DNA from: Maylandia zebra
Lineage: Eukaryota > Chordata > Actinopteri > Cichliformes > Cichlidae
Reading direction: 5' to 3'
NCBI RefSeq assembly: GCF_041146795.1
Contig: NC_135177.1
Coordinates: forward strand, 20,349,560 to 20,413,559
Length of the DNA stretch: 64,000 bases
Below the pieces are notes generated by a model. That model saw nothing but the letters and a program-made list of their open reading frames with translations. It ran no database searches and had not been told where the DNA came from. Made by a program: the position numbers and the translations under genes. Below, one piece after another: positions 49,641 to 60,446 of the stretch; within the stretch, counting starts at the first letter, position 1, and every line of letters begins with the position of its first letter.

Positions 49641-50658
49641 TGTAGATATATAAATTTATATTACATTATGACCTCAGCCTTTATGACCCTAAACTTCAAT
49701 AAGTAGTAAAGGCAGAATGATTTGCAGCATTTTAGCTTTCACTTCTAGTTGCAGGATCTCTAACATTAGAATCATAAACTGTGCCTCATATAGGTTTTAT
49801 TTTGGTACTTTACACGTCACACAGTTTCAAACATTGCTTATATGGCAAAGTTCCTCTTTTCTGTGTCTTATCTATTAATATGCCTGTGCACTAAAACTTC
49901 CTGTTTTTCAGTCTGGCTGAGCACTTTGTGAGTCAAAAGTGGCCTTGCTCTACAAGCCTTCATTATTAAAGTACATAAAACAATATAATAGGAAAATAAG
50001 GATACTAAGGATATTGATTTCATGACACTCTTCAACAATGAGACCTCTGGCCATGGTCCACTAATATGGTGTTTATAACACCACCCAGTTCTCCTGCTTT
50101 TTTTGCGATTGTCCAGTAAAAGTGTTGAATTATCATACTATTACAAAAGACATACATATGAAATTAATGCATATTGAATAGAATTTAAATGTTATTATAA
50201 AAAGCAAAACTTCTTGCTTTGATCATGCCTCCAGTACACAATTAGTAAAAAAAAAACATACATAGATAATTGAAATGGAAAACAGTAACACAATTTGTTA
50301 TATGTATAAAAAGATAACATATTTGTCAAAAATTATTTCAACACTGAGCATTTTCAAAAATATGCTGTAAAATTTTACGTCAGTAATGCAGCACTCATTA
50401 TACAACAAAAATATCAAAGAAACAGTGCAGTTACGCCAAAAAATTATCAGACAAATATAAAAAACAAAGAAACAGTGTCGAAAAGTAAAAATTCTTAAAA
50501 AAAGACTTGATTTTAGATATATACATTTACATTGCAACACATAGACAGTAAAGTTTTTGTACTTTTTCAGAAAATTAAAATTTAAACCTTTGACTTAAAC
50601 ATAAAATCCAACTTCAGATATTGATTTTTAAAATCTTATAAGAATTCAGAATTCTTGC
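49641..50658. other. Noncoding, AT-rich DNA downstream of pentraxin B
   Basis: No features recognised; the pentraxin B 3'UTR (minus strand) should begin at 50658 and run downwards. Confidence 0.4.
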
Positions 50659-53422
50659 CTATTGACACAACTCTTGTTTGTTTTCTATCAGCACTCTTCC
50701 AACTGTCTGAAACTCAAACGCATACCAGTTCAGCACATTGCCTGCTGTGAAGCTCAGATTATTCGAGTAGTTCTGGATCTCACAGGAGGAAAGGGTGCGG
50801 TCCCACATGTGGACATCGGATATCATGCCAACAAAGGACTGATTGATGTCAAATCCCCCACCATGGGTATCCTGTTCCTGAGAAATGGCAAAGACTTTAA
50901 TTAGAAGATGTATTGTTATATTTTGATATACCTAACTGTATGGTCTCAAGCAAAATCATCTACAGTTAGACATCAGTCAAGCTGTAATCACTGGCTAAAA
51001 ACAGTTTGGTGATATCACTGACACATCTTTAAATTGTATGATCTAATAAACTTTGAGTATTTCATTTATGTGTTTTAGTATTCAAATGTATAATTTCTTC
51101 TAGCCCCAGAGTATATTATACATATATTGGATGTAACATGTAGCCCACAAAACATACTCTAAATATAAACGCTCTTATGCCGCAATGAACCACATGTCCA
51201 TGAACATGAACAAATGGATCAAATTTTGAATTTGTATTATATTTGTCAGTGTCTGTTTGTTTGAAGATAAAGTAAAAGCTTTCTATGTGTGGTGCTTTGT
51301 AAAGGTACCTGTCCTAAGACAATGATAATGGGTCCATTGATGTTGGATCCAGAGCTGGTGAATTTTCTACTTGAGGGGACTCCATCGACCCACAGCTGCA
51401 CGAGTCCAGAGGTAGCGTTCCAAGTGGAACAAATAGAATGCCATGTGTTCAACTTGTAGGCAATCCCTTCAACTGTATTCGACTTGCCCCTGGCCCACAG
51501 TTCAAATAAGCCATTTGCAGCTTTCTTGAATATCAGGAAGTTATTGTCAGCAGAGGGTGTAGCCAGAGAGAACAAGGAATGGTCTCTATTGAGGTCAGTA
51601 AAGGACCTAAAAGCAGTGAAAAATGGATTTAATAGTCTGATATGCGGTAGTTACATGTTTCTTTATTTAATTCAGTTTGTTTAATTAAAAATACCTGAAA
51701 CACACGGTTACAGCCTTCAGATCTTGTCTTGATGTAGTCACCCTCACATGAGCTGTATTGGTTTGTTGTGGGAAGGTGAATATTTTATTTGCCAGATCTT
51801 TAAAAAAATAGAGAAACATATGAATAATGCAAATAGAAAAGGAAGTAATAAGCAGCATACTATAATAAAAATGAATTAATAAAAGAATATTTGAGAAAAC
51901 CTAAAATCAAAACAGAAGAATGATTTTTGTTGAAGCTGTTTGTCTTTACGGCAAAGTTTGCCCTCCACAGAGCAACAGCACTAGTGCAGCTAATGCTTCA
52001 CAATACAACAACACTTCACATTCACATTAAATATTAACTATAGGAATTCTGTTCCTGAGAAATGGCCGAGAGATGAATTAGCAGGTGTATTTCACTCTTA
52101 TGTTTTTATGACAGATGACAAAAAGTCTAATAGAAGAATAATGAGCTTTTTTTGGAAAACATATTGCAGACATGCAATGATTTATGCAATATGATTTTTC
52201 ATTTATGCAATATTTTATCATTACCAATGTGCATTCAAATGAAATGTATACAAATTTAATTGGTAGTGAAAATGTTAAATGCAACCTTTAAAAGCTCGAA
52301 TTTTCCCTCCATAATACCTGCCCATATCTGTGTGCCCTGAAACATTCTAGCTGGAAACTCAGATCACTGCATATTAATATTTGCCATTGTTTGATTATTT
52401 CTGACATATTTGGAATTAATCCCTGCCTCTAACACTAAGTATCAAATGAATTTTAAATTTTTTTTTACAATAATAGGTATAGAATTTGAAAGGAAAGAAA
52501 ATTGGTTTAGCCATAAGTTTTGCCAAGTGAACGTAAGGTGTGGTGTTTAAACATATTCTGTCTCTTGTCATCGTAAGCTGTGTAGCAGGCAGTCTATGGA
52601 CCCAAATGCAGGACTGAGATGCAGTATTAAACCCGAAGGCGGCAGTTTTTATTCACTGGCAGAAAAGGAACTGAGAAACACAATACTTGAGCACTAGAAA
52701 ATAAAACCAAAACTCAAACTAGGAAGGATGATCTAAACTGGGAGTTCATGACGAGACCAAGGGAAGCGAAACTAGAAACTCTAACATGAAATAGGACTTT
52801 CAAAGTAAAACAGGAAGCACACGACAGGCACAGACTTGACACTGAGCTAAACCTACACTGAACACGAGGACACAGGAACAAAAATTTACAGAACATAGAA
52901 GAACTTGAGTGCTAGAAATACAAAACTAGAAGTCATAAGCCACCATGATGAAATCCAAGACCAAAAATAATAATACAAAAAACTGAAACACCAGGTCACC
53001 GACCCAGCACCGTGACATCTATTCCTGCTTTCCTTTTGAATAAGGATGAAGGAGTATATATCTAAAATGGTAAACATGGACACCTCTAATGTTAGTATTT
53101 ATCAACACAGTAGGCTACACACTCTAAGTCTAATACACCTTCATTGTTATTAATTTTGGTTGCATATGTTAAATACTTAATAATTAAGATAAAAAAAAAA
53201 ATAGAAGGTACTTTGAGGGATTGCAGTGCACGATGTCAGCATCACCAGTAGAAGCACCAGCAGCATCTACAAAGACATGCAAACATACCAATTCACATTG
53301 TTTATTGGTACTGGTGATACAAACAAATCTGATGTCACTTTCATCATCCGCACCACAATACACGTAAAAGGGTTTCTGCACATGCAATACATTTTGTTTC
53401 AATATGAAAATCATATCTTACC
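50659..53422 (-). CDS. Pentraxin B (CRP/SAP-like), intact, 224 aa
   Basis: This is a secreted short pentraxin, expected to form a calcium-dependent ligand-binding disc in plasma. Leader exon ends at 53422 (GTAAGA donor). Coding exons: 53266-53212 (signal peptide MLLVLLLVMLTSCTAIPQ), 51797-51695, 51606-51309, 50877-50659, all with GT/AG borders and joining in frame: 224 residues, the usual length. The pentraxin signature HxCx[ST]Wx[ST] is present as HSICSTWNAT. Calcium ligands known from human CRP have counterparts: DN in SADNNFLIF, EQD at the start of exon 4, and D/Q in GGGFDINQSF. MWDRTLSSCEIQ and NVLNWYAFEF complete the fold. Intron 1 contains an LTR-like repeat. Four coding exons differ from the two of mammalian CRP. 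Confidence 0.9.
52571..53020 (-). mobile_element. LTR-like repeat in intron 1 of pentraxin B
   Basis: On the minus strand it begins TGTCACGGTGCTGGGTCGGT (53020) and ends near TTTGGGTCCATAGACTGCC. It shares TTTCAAAGTAAAACAGGAAG with the copy at 11359-12008. TG start and length of about 450 suggest a solo LTR; the family name is unknown to me. Confidence 0.55.
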
Positions 53423-53503
53423 TTGGATACAGTGTCAGGATAGAGCCTTCTATACTCTGGGTCCTTTTGTGAATGGTTTGTTTTTTAACAGTGCAGAATG
53501 GTT

Positions 53504-53514
53504 CCTTTTATACC
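53504..53514 (-). promoter_or_regulatory. Candidate TATA box of pentraxin B
   Basis: GGTATAAAAGG on the minus strand is about 80-90 bases upstream of the leader-exon donor, which would give a leader exon of roughly 55-60 nt. Confidence 0.6.
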
Positions 53515-53971
53515 ATGGCTGCTGCTGTAAATGGTTAATTTTTTATGGCAGTCATTGTTTCTGTAAATTTCCATGTTCCTACTTCCCGCACGTGTGTTTA
53601 CAACTTATGGGATTAGATCCGAGGAATCTGAAAACTTCCCCTTCACGCCTATAGCGAAGTTTGAATCAACAGTCACTAACATTCATGTCTTTGGGTTATA
53701 GAAATAAGTTAGAGTATGCGGAGTAGAGTCTGTTTTGACAATCTTGTCAATTATAAGTGACACAAAAGTGTGCATTTCATTCTTACAAATGAAACAGAGA
53801 AGAAAAAGGGGTACGTATCAATACATTACACACAAAGCCCAGCTTTGAAAACTCCAAACTATGTAATAAAAAATGCAATATACGCTTTAAAACCATTTTT
53901 ATTGTGTAACATATTAATAGTATAGATTGGAAAAATTCTTTACATTGGGCATAAAATTGGTATTAACAGTA

Positions 53972-56900
53972 TTAACAGTAATGGTATCGCTTGTCTTCTA
54001 TCAACACTCTTCCTGTTATCTGAAAATCCAGAGCATTCCAGTTCAGCACATTCCCCAGAGTGAAGCTCAGCTCATCTGAGTAGTTTTGGATCTCACAGGA
54101 AGACATGGTGTAGTCCCACATGTGGACATCAGATATCATGCCAATAAAAGACTGATTAATATCAAATTCTCCACCATAGGAATCCTGTTCCTGAGAAATG
54201 GCAAAGAGTTGAATTAACAGTTATATTGCACTGTTTCTGTCAGTCACAAATAAGGAGAATGAGAATATTTGGAAAACATAAATAAATAAATGCTGTGAAA
54301 TTTCGAAACATTTTAATTATATAACATAATAATAGTATTGTTTGTCCAACGTACAGTGGTTTGGCTTGTAAACTTTTCCACATTTTGTCACATTGTCACT
54401 CTATTTAGTCATTAGCACTCATCAGGCAATGTCTATGGGCAACTGACTGCACTCAGACCAAAGGGGGCTGAATAATTACGTGACAAACACGTGTGAGCTG
54501 TGTTTGTCGTTTGGAATCATGTATGATTTTCGTTCCACTTCTCACATGTACACCATTTTGTGTTGGTCTTTCACGTGGAATTCCAATAAAATTGATTCAT
54601 GTTTGTGGCTGTAATGTGACAACATATGGGAAAGTTCAAGGGGGCCGAATACTTTTGCAAGCCACTGTAAGTAGTCTGAGTCACCTTAGCATAGTACCTA
54701 CATAAAATGGAAATGGGGAAATCTAAAGCAATGCTGATCCCAAAAATACTAAAACCAAACCAGGAAAAATGCTTCACTGGAAGTTTGGAGCTGCACTCCT
54801 TATGGATATCAGCACAGGTTCCAGACAAGTATTGTCAGGTCTTATACTCTTTTTGTTAAATATAAAATTGTGGTTTTCACTTTAATTCTTGTCTTTAATA
54901 TAAAGTGAACTTGAAGCACTAGTATGTTGGTTACAGATCCAGAGCTTCAGCCTGTTCTGTTTCCCCATCGCTCTGTGCTAAGCTAACATAATTAACCTCT
55001 CAGACCAAATCACTGTACTTTATCTAATATAGCAACTGTACACCAGTCACAGTGAGTTTGAACTGTACCTGTCCTAAAACAATAGACATGGGTTCACTGA
55101 TGTTGAATCCAGAGCTGACGAATTTCCTGCTGGAAGGCTTTCCATTTACCCACAGCTGAATTATTCCAGAGGTAGCATCCCAAGTGGAACAAATCGCATT
55201 CCACGTGTTCAACTTGTAGTCTTGCAATGCAAATTCAGCATTTTTGTCCCTGACCCACAGCTCAAACAAATCACTTGCATCTAGTTTGAATATCAGAAAG
55301 TCATTGGAAGCACGCGATGTTGCCAAAGAGAAAATAGGGTGGCCTCTTCTGAGGTCTGTAAAGGATCTGTAAGCAATGACAAGACACTGACATACATGAT
55401 GATGCTTATGATTATGATGATGATTATTATTATTATTACTATTTGATTTTGCATATTCAACATTACCTGAGACAGACAGTTACAGCACTTAAATCTTGTT
55501 TTGTTGTTAACAGCTTCGTGTGAGCTGTGTTTGTCGCTTCTGGGAAGGTCAACATTTTACTTTCCAGGTCTTAAAGGAATTAGAGAAATAAATTAATAAA
55601 ATGATTAGTAACTTTCCGTGATGCTGATAACCAGACCAGATTTCTCACACCTACAGGGAGTGCAGAATTATTAGGCAAGTTGTATTTTTGAGGAATAATT
55701 TTATTATTGAACAACAACCATGTTCTCAATGAACCCAAAAAACTCATTAATATCAAAGCTGAATGTTTTTGGAAGTAGTTTTTAGTTTGTTTTTAGTTTT
55801 AGCTATTTTAGGGGGATATCTGTGTGTGCAGGTGACTATTACTGTGCATAATTATTAGGCAACTTAACAAAAAACAAATATATACCCATTTCAATTATTT
55901 TTACCAGTGAAACCAATATAACATCTCCACATTCACAAATATACATTTCTGACATTCAAAAACAAAAACAAATCAGCGACCAATATAGCCACCTTTCTTT
56001 GCAAGGACACTCAAAAGCCTGCCATCCATGGATTCTGTCAGTGTTTTGATCTGTTCACCATCAACATTGCGTGCAGCAGCAACCACAGCCTCCCAGACAC
56101 TGTTCAGAGAGGTGTACTGTTTTCCCTCCTTGTAAATCTCACATTTGATGATGGACCACAGGTTCTCAATGGGGTTCAGATCAGGTGAACAAGGAGGCCA
56201 TGTCATTAGTTTTTCTTCTTTTATACCCTTTCTTGCCAGCCACGCTGTGGAGTACTTGGACACGTGTGATGGAGCATTGTCCTGCATGAAAATCATGTTT
56301 TTCTTGAAGGATGCAGACTTCTTCCTGTACCACTGCTTGAAGAAGGTGTCTTCCAGGAACTGGCAGTAGGACTGGGAGTTGAGCTTGACTCCATCCTCAA
56401 CCCGAAAGGCCCCACAAGCTCATCTTTGATGATACCAGCCCAAACCAGTACTCCACCTCCACCTTGCTGGCGTCTGAGTCGGACTGGAGCTCTCTGCCCT
56501 TTACCAATCCAGCCATGGGCCCATCCATCTGGCCCATCAAGACTCACTCTCGTTTCATCAGTCCATAAACCTTAGAAAAACCAGTCTTGAGATATTTCTT
56601 GGCCCAGTCTTGACGTTTCAGCTTGTGTGTCTTGTTCAGTGGTGGTCGTCTTTCAGCCTTTCTTACCTTGGCCATGTCTCTGAGTATTGCACACCTTGTG
56701 CTTTTGGGCACTCCAGTGATGTTGCAGCTCTGAAATATGGCCAAACTGGTGGCAAGTGGCATCTTGGCAGCTGCACGCTTGACTTTTCTCAGTTCATGGG
56801 CAGTTATTTTGCGCCTTGGTTTTTCCACACGCTTCTTGCGACCCTGTTGACTATTTTGAATGAAACTCTTGATTGTTCGATGATCACGCTTCAGAAGCTT

Positions 56901-57478
56901 TGCAATATTGAGACTGCTGCATCCCTCTGCAAGATATCTCACTATTTTTGACTTTTCTGTGCCTGTCAAGTCCTTCTTTTGACCCATTTTGCCAAAGGAA
57001 AGGACGTTGCCTAATATTTATGCACACCTGATATAGGGTGTTGATGTCATTAGACCACACCCCTTCTCATTACAGAGATGCACATCACCTAATATGCTTA
57101 ATTGGTAGTAGGCTTTCGAGCCTATACAGCTTGGAGTAGGACAACATGCATGAAGAGGATGATGTGGACAAAATACTCATTTGCCTAATAATTCTGCACT
57201 CCCTGTAGTGTTTAATGACTTAATACATAAATTTACTTTGAGGAGTGGCAGCACATGTTGTCAGCGTCACCAGTAAAAGCAGCAGTGCCATCTGATACAA
57301 AGAAAATACAATAATTCAAAACAAACATTGCTCAAATGTTCACCTTTCAACTTTAGTATGGAAATAAGGTGTCTGTCACTTAAGGCAACCTGCTACAATA
57401 TATAATGCAGGCAGAAAATTTTTTAAACTTTTGTGTGGAAAGCATTAATTTAATTTGCCCTGTGTATCATGTCTTACC
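53972..57478 (-). CDS. Pentraxin C (CRP/SAP-like), open, 224 aa, altered signature
   Basis: The exon plan is identical to B: leader exon ending 57478, coding exons 57291-57237 (signal peptide MALLLLLVTLTTCAATPQ), 55569-55467, 55366-55069, 54190-53972; all lengths (55/103/298/219) match B and every border is GT/AG. The product is 224 residues. It differs at key places: the signature reads NAICSTWDAT, so the conserved His is Asn, and the first calcium-ligand pair reads SND (RASNDFLIF) where B has ADN. EQD and FDINQSF in exon 4 are kept. Intron 1 carries TRT copy 3 and the last intron a Tc1-derived MITE. Calcium binding may be weakened; that is inference. I saw no TATA box upstream of its leader exon. 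Confidence 0.88.
54352..54669. mobile_element. Internally deleted Tc1-like element in last intron of pentraxin C
   Basis: TA flanks; the left end CAGTGGTTTGGCTTGTAAAC TTTTCCACATTTTGTCACAT is a variant of the right end's inverse (GGGGGCCGAATACTTTTGCA AGCCACTG). Internal GACTGCACTCAGACCAAAGG and TTGGAATCATGTATGATTTTC are the well-known flanks of a fish Tc1-like transposase gene, which is wholly deleted. Confidence 0.88.
55652..57207 (-). mobile_element. DD37E TRT-like transposon, copy 3, in intron 1 of pentraxin C
   Basis: TA duplication, 1552-bp element (55654-57205) with the same outer and inner repeats as copy 1. It reads in the same direction as the pentraxin gene. Confidence 0.93.
55973..56987 (-). 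pseudogene. Transposase of TRT-like copy 3, at least two frameshifts
   Basis: N-terminal frame 56987-56544 (MGQKKDLTGTEKSKIVRY...) ends after KTGFSKVYGL, where a T run is one base shorter than in copy 1. A second break is at CCCGAAAGG (56401-56409), one A short of copies 1 and 2. The C-terminal frame from 56296 has MQDNAPSHVSK and DLNPIENLW. All catalytic residues are still encoded, in three pieces. Confidence 0.87.
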
Positions 57479-57540
57479 TTGAATTCAGTCTCAGGAGGTT
57501 GTGTTGCATGAGGCCAGCGAGGGAGTGAGTTTTCTAGTGG

Positions 57541-58300
57541 CAGTGTTTGTTGGTGAAAATAGGTCTCCTTCATTGAGGTCATTGACTCTGGGTTTGTCCT
57601 ACCCTTAGATCAAGAACACAGCACATTTTGTAATATTACCTCTGTAAACAACCTCTGGATTTTAAATCAAACAATCAACATGACTGGAGTACAGATTTTG
57701 ATACAAGGGTTTTTTCCAAAGTGTTGCATTAACTTTGTAGGAATTTTAACCATTCTGATTAATTGACCCCCAATTTCACCTACTTTATAATTGCTTCCTT
57801 TAAGGCCTCAAACTCTTACAGTGAATTACAAAAAGAGAACGCGTCTCAGAAAGAGCTTTAGCACACTTAAGCAAACGTATAATTAATTCTAGTCAATTCT
57901 CTAAAATCCTATCAAACACTGGTTAAAAAAAGAATTAAGTATTGTACTTGTACTTGTTTTGTTACTACTGGGGAGGCCTGGGCAGGAGATCCCCGGACCA
58001 GCAGCCATACCAGTAATTTAATGTTCTCATTAGGCTGAAAGTCTCAAAATTTCTCAACCAATTTTAAATGTGTTAAGAGAATTTTTATTTTAGTTAAATC
58101 ATTAAAGTATAATCAAGTAGAAACAAGTATGCCTTATAATCAAGTGTTTATATATTTTCACACGGTAAAGCTTACTGTTGAAAAGAACACAATGTATTCC
58201 TTGCTTAAGTGTGTGGGATGTTTGACAAAGACAGGATATATACATGCATTCTTTACTTCAGTGTCTGCGATGTCAGATAAGCATGAATACTGCTGTGTCG
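57541..58300. other. Intergenic DNA upstream of pentraxin C, possibly including LTR start
   Basis: No gene recognised. The retroviral 5' LTR must begin somewhere in or after this stretch, but I could not find its 5' edge because the 3' LTR is outside the window. Confidence 0.4.
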
Positions 58301-58329
58301 TTGTTTTTCAGTTTGTGTGCAGAAGTTAG

Positions 58330-58543
58330 ATAGCTAAGACAATGCCTGAGCTCTCCCCTCTTCAGTTGAAAGAGGAAGTACTATGTAACCCATTTTGCCT
58401 TATAAATAAAGCGAGTAAACGGTGCTCGGTGTGTTAGTCTGCTCAGAGACTCTCACCCGTGCGCACGTCTTTAAAACTCTGAGTCGGTCTGCCAGTGTCT
58501 CATTTCTCTCTTACTGTGCTTTTACAAATGTCAACCCCTGACA
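58330..58543 (+). mobile_element. Endogenous retrovirus 5' LTR, promoter-proximal U3-R-U5 part
   Basis: TTATAAATAAAGCG at 58400-58413 combines a TATA-like and AATAAA-like signal. The U5 ends CAACCCCTGACA at 58543, six bases before a primer-binding site. The 5' edge is unresolved. Confidence 0.65.
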
Positions 58544-58549
58544 TTTAAT

Positions 58550-58567
58550 TGGTCCTCCGAGCCGGAT
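58550..58567 (+). promoter_or_regulatory. Retroviral primer-binding site, best match tRNA-Tyr
   Basis: TGGTCCTCCGAGCCGGAT differs at one base in the first 17 from the complement of the vertebrate tRNA-Tyr 3' end including CCA (TGGTCCTTCGAGCCGGA). The tRNA was recalled, not searched. Confidence 0.6.
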
Positions 58568-59294
58568 AACTGACTGTTATTTTTAACGTCTAGTTTTCCA
58601 TAGACGGTCTCCATCGGATCCTGACGTCGTGACGCCTGCGCTGGAAGAAATCTGATCAGTAAAACGAAAAACCCGGACACGTGAATTCGATCTCCGGTCA
58701 GCGTTCGGCCTTCACGACTCCAGGACCCGATGAGCACCGGATCCAAAAACGCAGCGCCACAGTAGAGGTGAACATGACACGCATTCCACCAAGCGCTAAA
58801 ATACGTTGATATTGAGATTTTCCTTTAAGTAGTGTGTAAACCTAGGTACGCCGACAGATCTCAGTGTCCATGCGGGACTAGGAAGACGACAGGCAAGAGC
58901 GAAATTCTAGAAAAATCGCTATTAAAAGTTCCGGTCGCTCTGGGAGTGGCTGTAACGGAACAGGTTTCCGGTCACTCAAGAAGAGTGGCTGAAGGTGAAG
59001 GTGTTACACAAATAAATAGGCCTACGGAAAATCTCAATAAAAATCATAGAAACGCGCTTTGTTTGTGAGGAGTGAGTTGTTTTTACGACCCAATACGCGG
59101 TCAAACCACTTCTCAAACTGTTTTCCTGTGTACACTCACGTATTGGTAAAGGTGGAAAAAAGGGTTGTGCTTCATCACGTAAAATTGATAACCGCTCTCT
59201 CAATTAGTGGGAGAGTAGAAGGCTGTTATCGAAAACCCATTCTCACTTTTTCATGCCAAAGAAGGTGTCACAGTTCTGACGTAATTAGTTCAAA

Positions 59295-59372
59295 ATGGGT
59301 AACTCTAAAACTAAAGTAAAATTAACAGCAGACGAAGAGTGGTTAGAAAAAACTGTTCAAATGCAGGAATAG
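59295..59372 (+). pseudogene. Endogenous retrovirus gag start, truncated
   Basis: A frame of 25 codons starts MGNSKTKVKLTADEEW and stops at TAG (59370). The N-terminal MGN is a typical myristoylation start of retroviral matrix protein. The rest of gag is missing or degraded; no capsid motif was found downstream. Confidence 0.6.
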
Positions 59373-59496
59373 TCAGTGCAAAAAGGTGGAGAAATCCACA
59401 TAAAATATATTGTCCAGCTTGGCAAGGCAAATGCACCCCTGATTCAATAAATGCTTTAAAAACCGCTTTGCAAAAAGAGTTATATGTGGAAAAAAG

Positions 59497-59760
59497 TCAA
59501 AAGCCAAACCAGTAGTTGTAATATATGTGAAAGGTGTGCCGTTAAAAATGTTTTGAGACACAGGAGCTTGTAGAACTGTCTTAACTGTAGAAGTCCCAAA
59601 TGTAACATTCTCAAAAAACACTATAATTGTGAAATCAGCCTCAGGACATGTGACAAAACAGCATCTAACCGATCCCCTTTTTATGTCACATAGAGATAGT
59701 GGCCGTGGCTGCAAAAATCAGTGCATTTATGACCCATCATGCCCAGATTGTATGAAATAA
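59497..59760 (+). pseudogene. Endogenous retrovirus protease remnant
   Basis: The frame reads VVVIYVKGVPLKMF, a TGA stop at 59554-59556, then DTGACRTVLTVE, where DTGA is the aspartic protease active site. It remains open to about 59757. The stop sits directly before the catalytic triad and a downstream flap or GRD motif was not found. Confidence 0.65.
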
Positions 59761-60446
59761 ATAAAAGGAAATCATTCATATGAAGACCTTTTCTATAAAA
59801 AAGAGAGATGCATAAGGTAGATTAAGGCTGTGTCATTGTTCAGCCAAGGAAAGTGTGTGAAAAGATAAATGTTTCCATCCTGGAGGGTGAGTGAGACTGC
59901 AGCTCACTCACGGTCCCTGATGGATACAAAATAAAATATAATAATCTGAAGGTTGGATCTGAGATGAGGCAAACAGAAGACCAGTCTAAAAGTAGGCACA
60001 AACCTGTTAAGAGAAAAAAGCAAATCTTGTACAGATTGGATGAACTATAAATTATCTGTTTGCCGAGTAAGATGATCCTAACTATTAAATTGGCTCAGTA
60101 ATAATATAGTGATATACACTAATAAAATATTGTAATACACTATTGTTATTATATAGAGAGAAAAAGATGATAATAATTAATAAAAATATAATATTAATAT
60201 TGACAAGAAGTATCTTAGCCAGTATGATGTGAGATGGACAATTGTTATGAAGAAGTCTGCATCAAGCTTAAAGGTTTGCTCAAACTCAGTATAATGACAT
60301 ATGAGATGAAGAAAATAAAAGCAATATCTAAACCAATTAGGTGCATAGAGGCACTTAACCTGCTTGAAAACCTGTCATTTATCCTAGATAAATATTACTG
60401 AGATACAGAGCACATCTATAATAAAAACTAATAAAGCCACGTGTAA
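59761..60446. other. Degraded region where reverse transcriptase should lie
   Basis: Stops occur in all + frames and no YVDD, LPQG or other RT core motif was seen. About 0.7 kb is too short for a full RT, so a deletion as well as decay is likely. Confidence 0.6.

Noticed and set aside
53226..53654. 142-codon plus-strand frame
   Set aside because: Antisense to the signal-peptide and leader exons of pentraxin B.
58831..59068. 78-codon frame between primer-binding site and gag start
   Set aside because: Could be a degraded gag leader, but there is no motif and the MGN start lies downstream.
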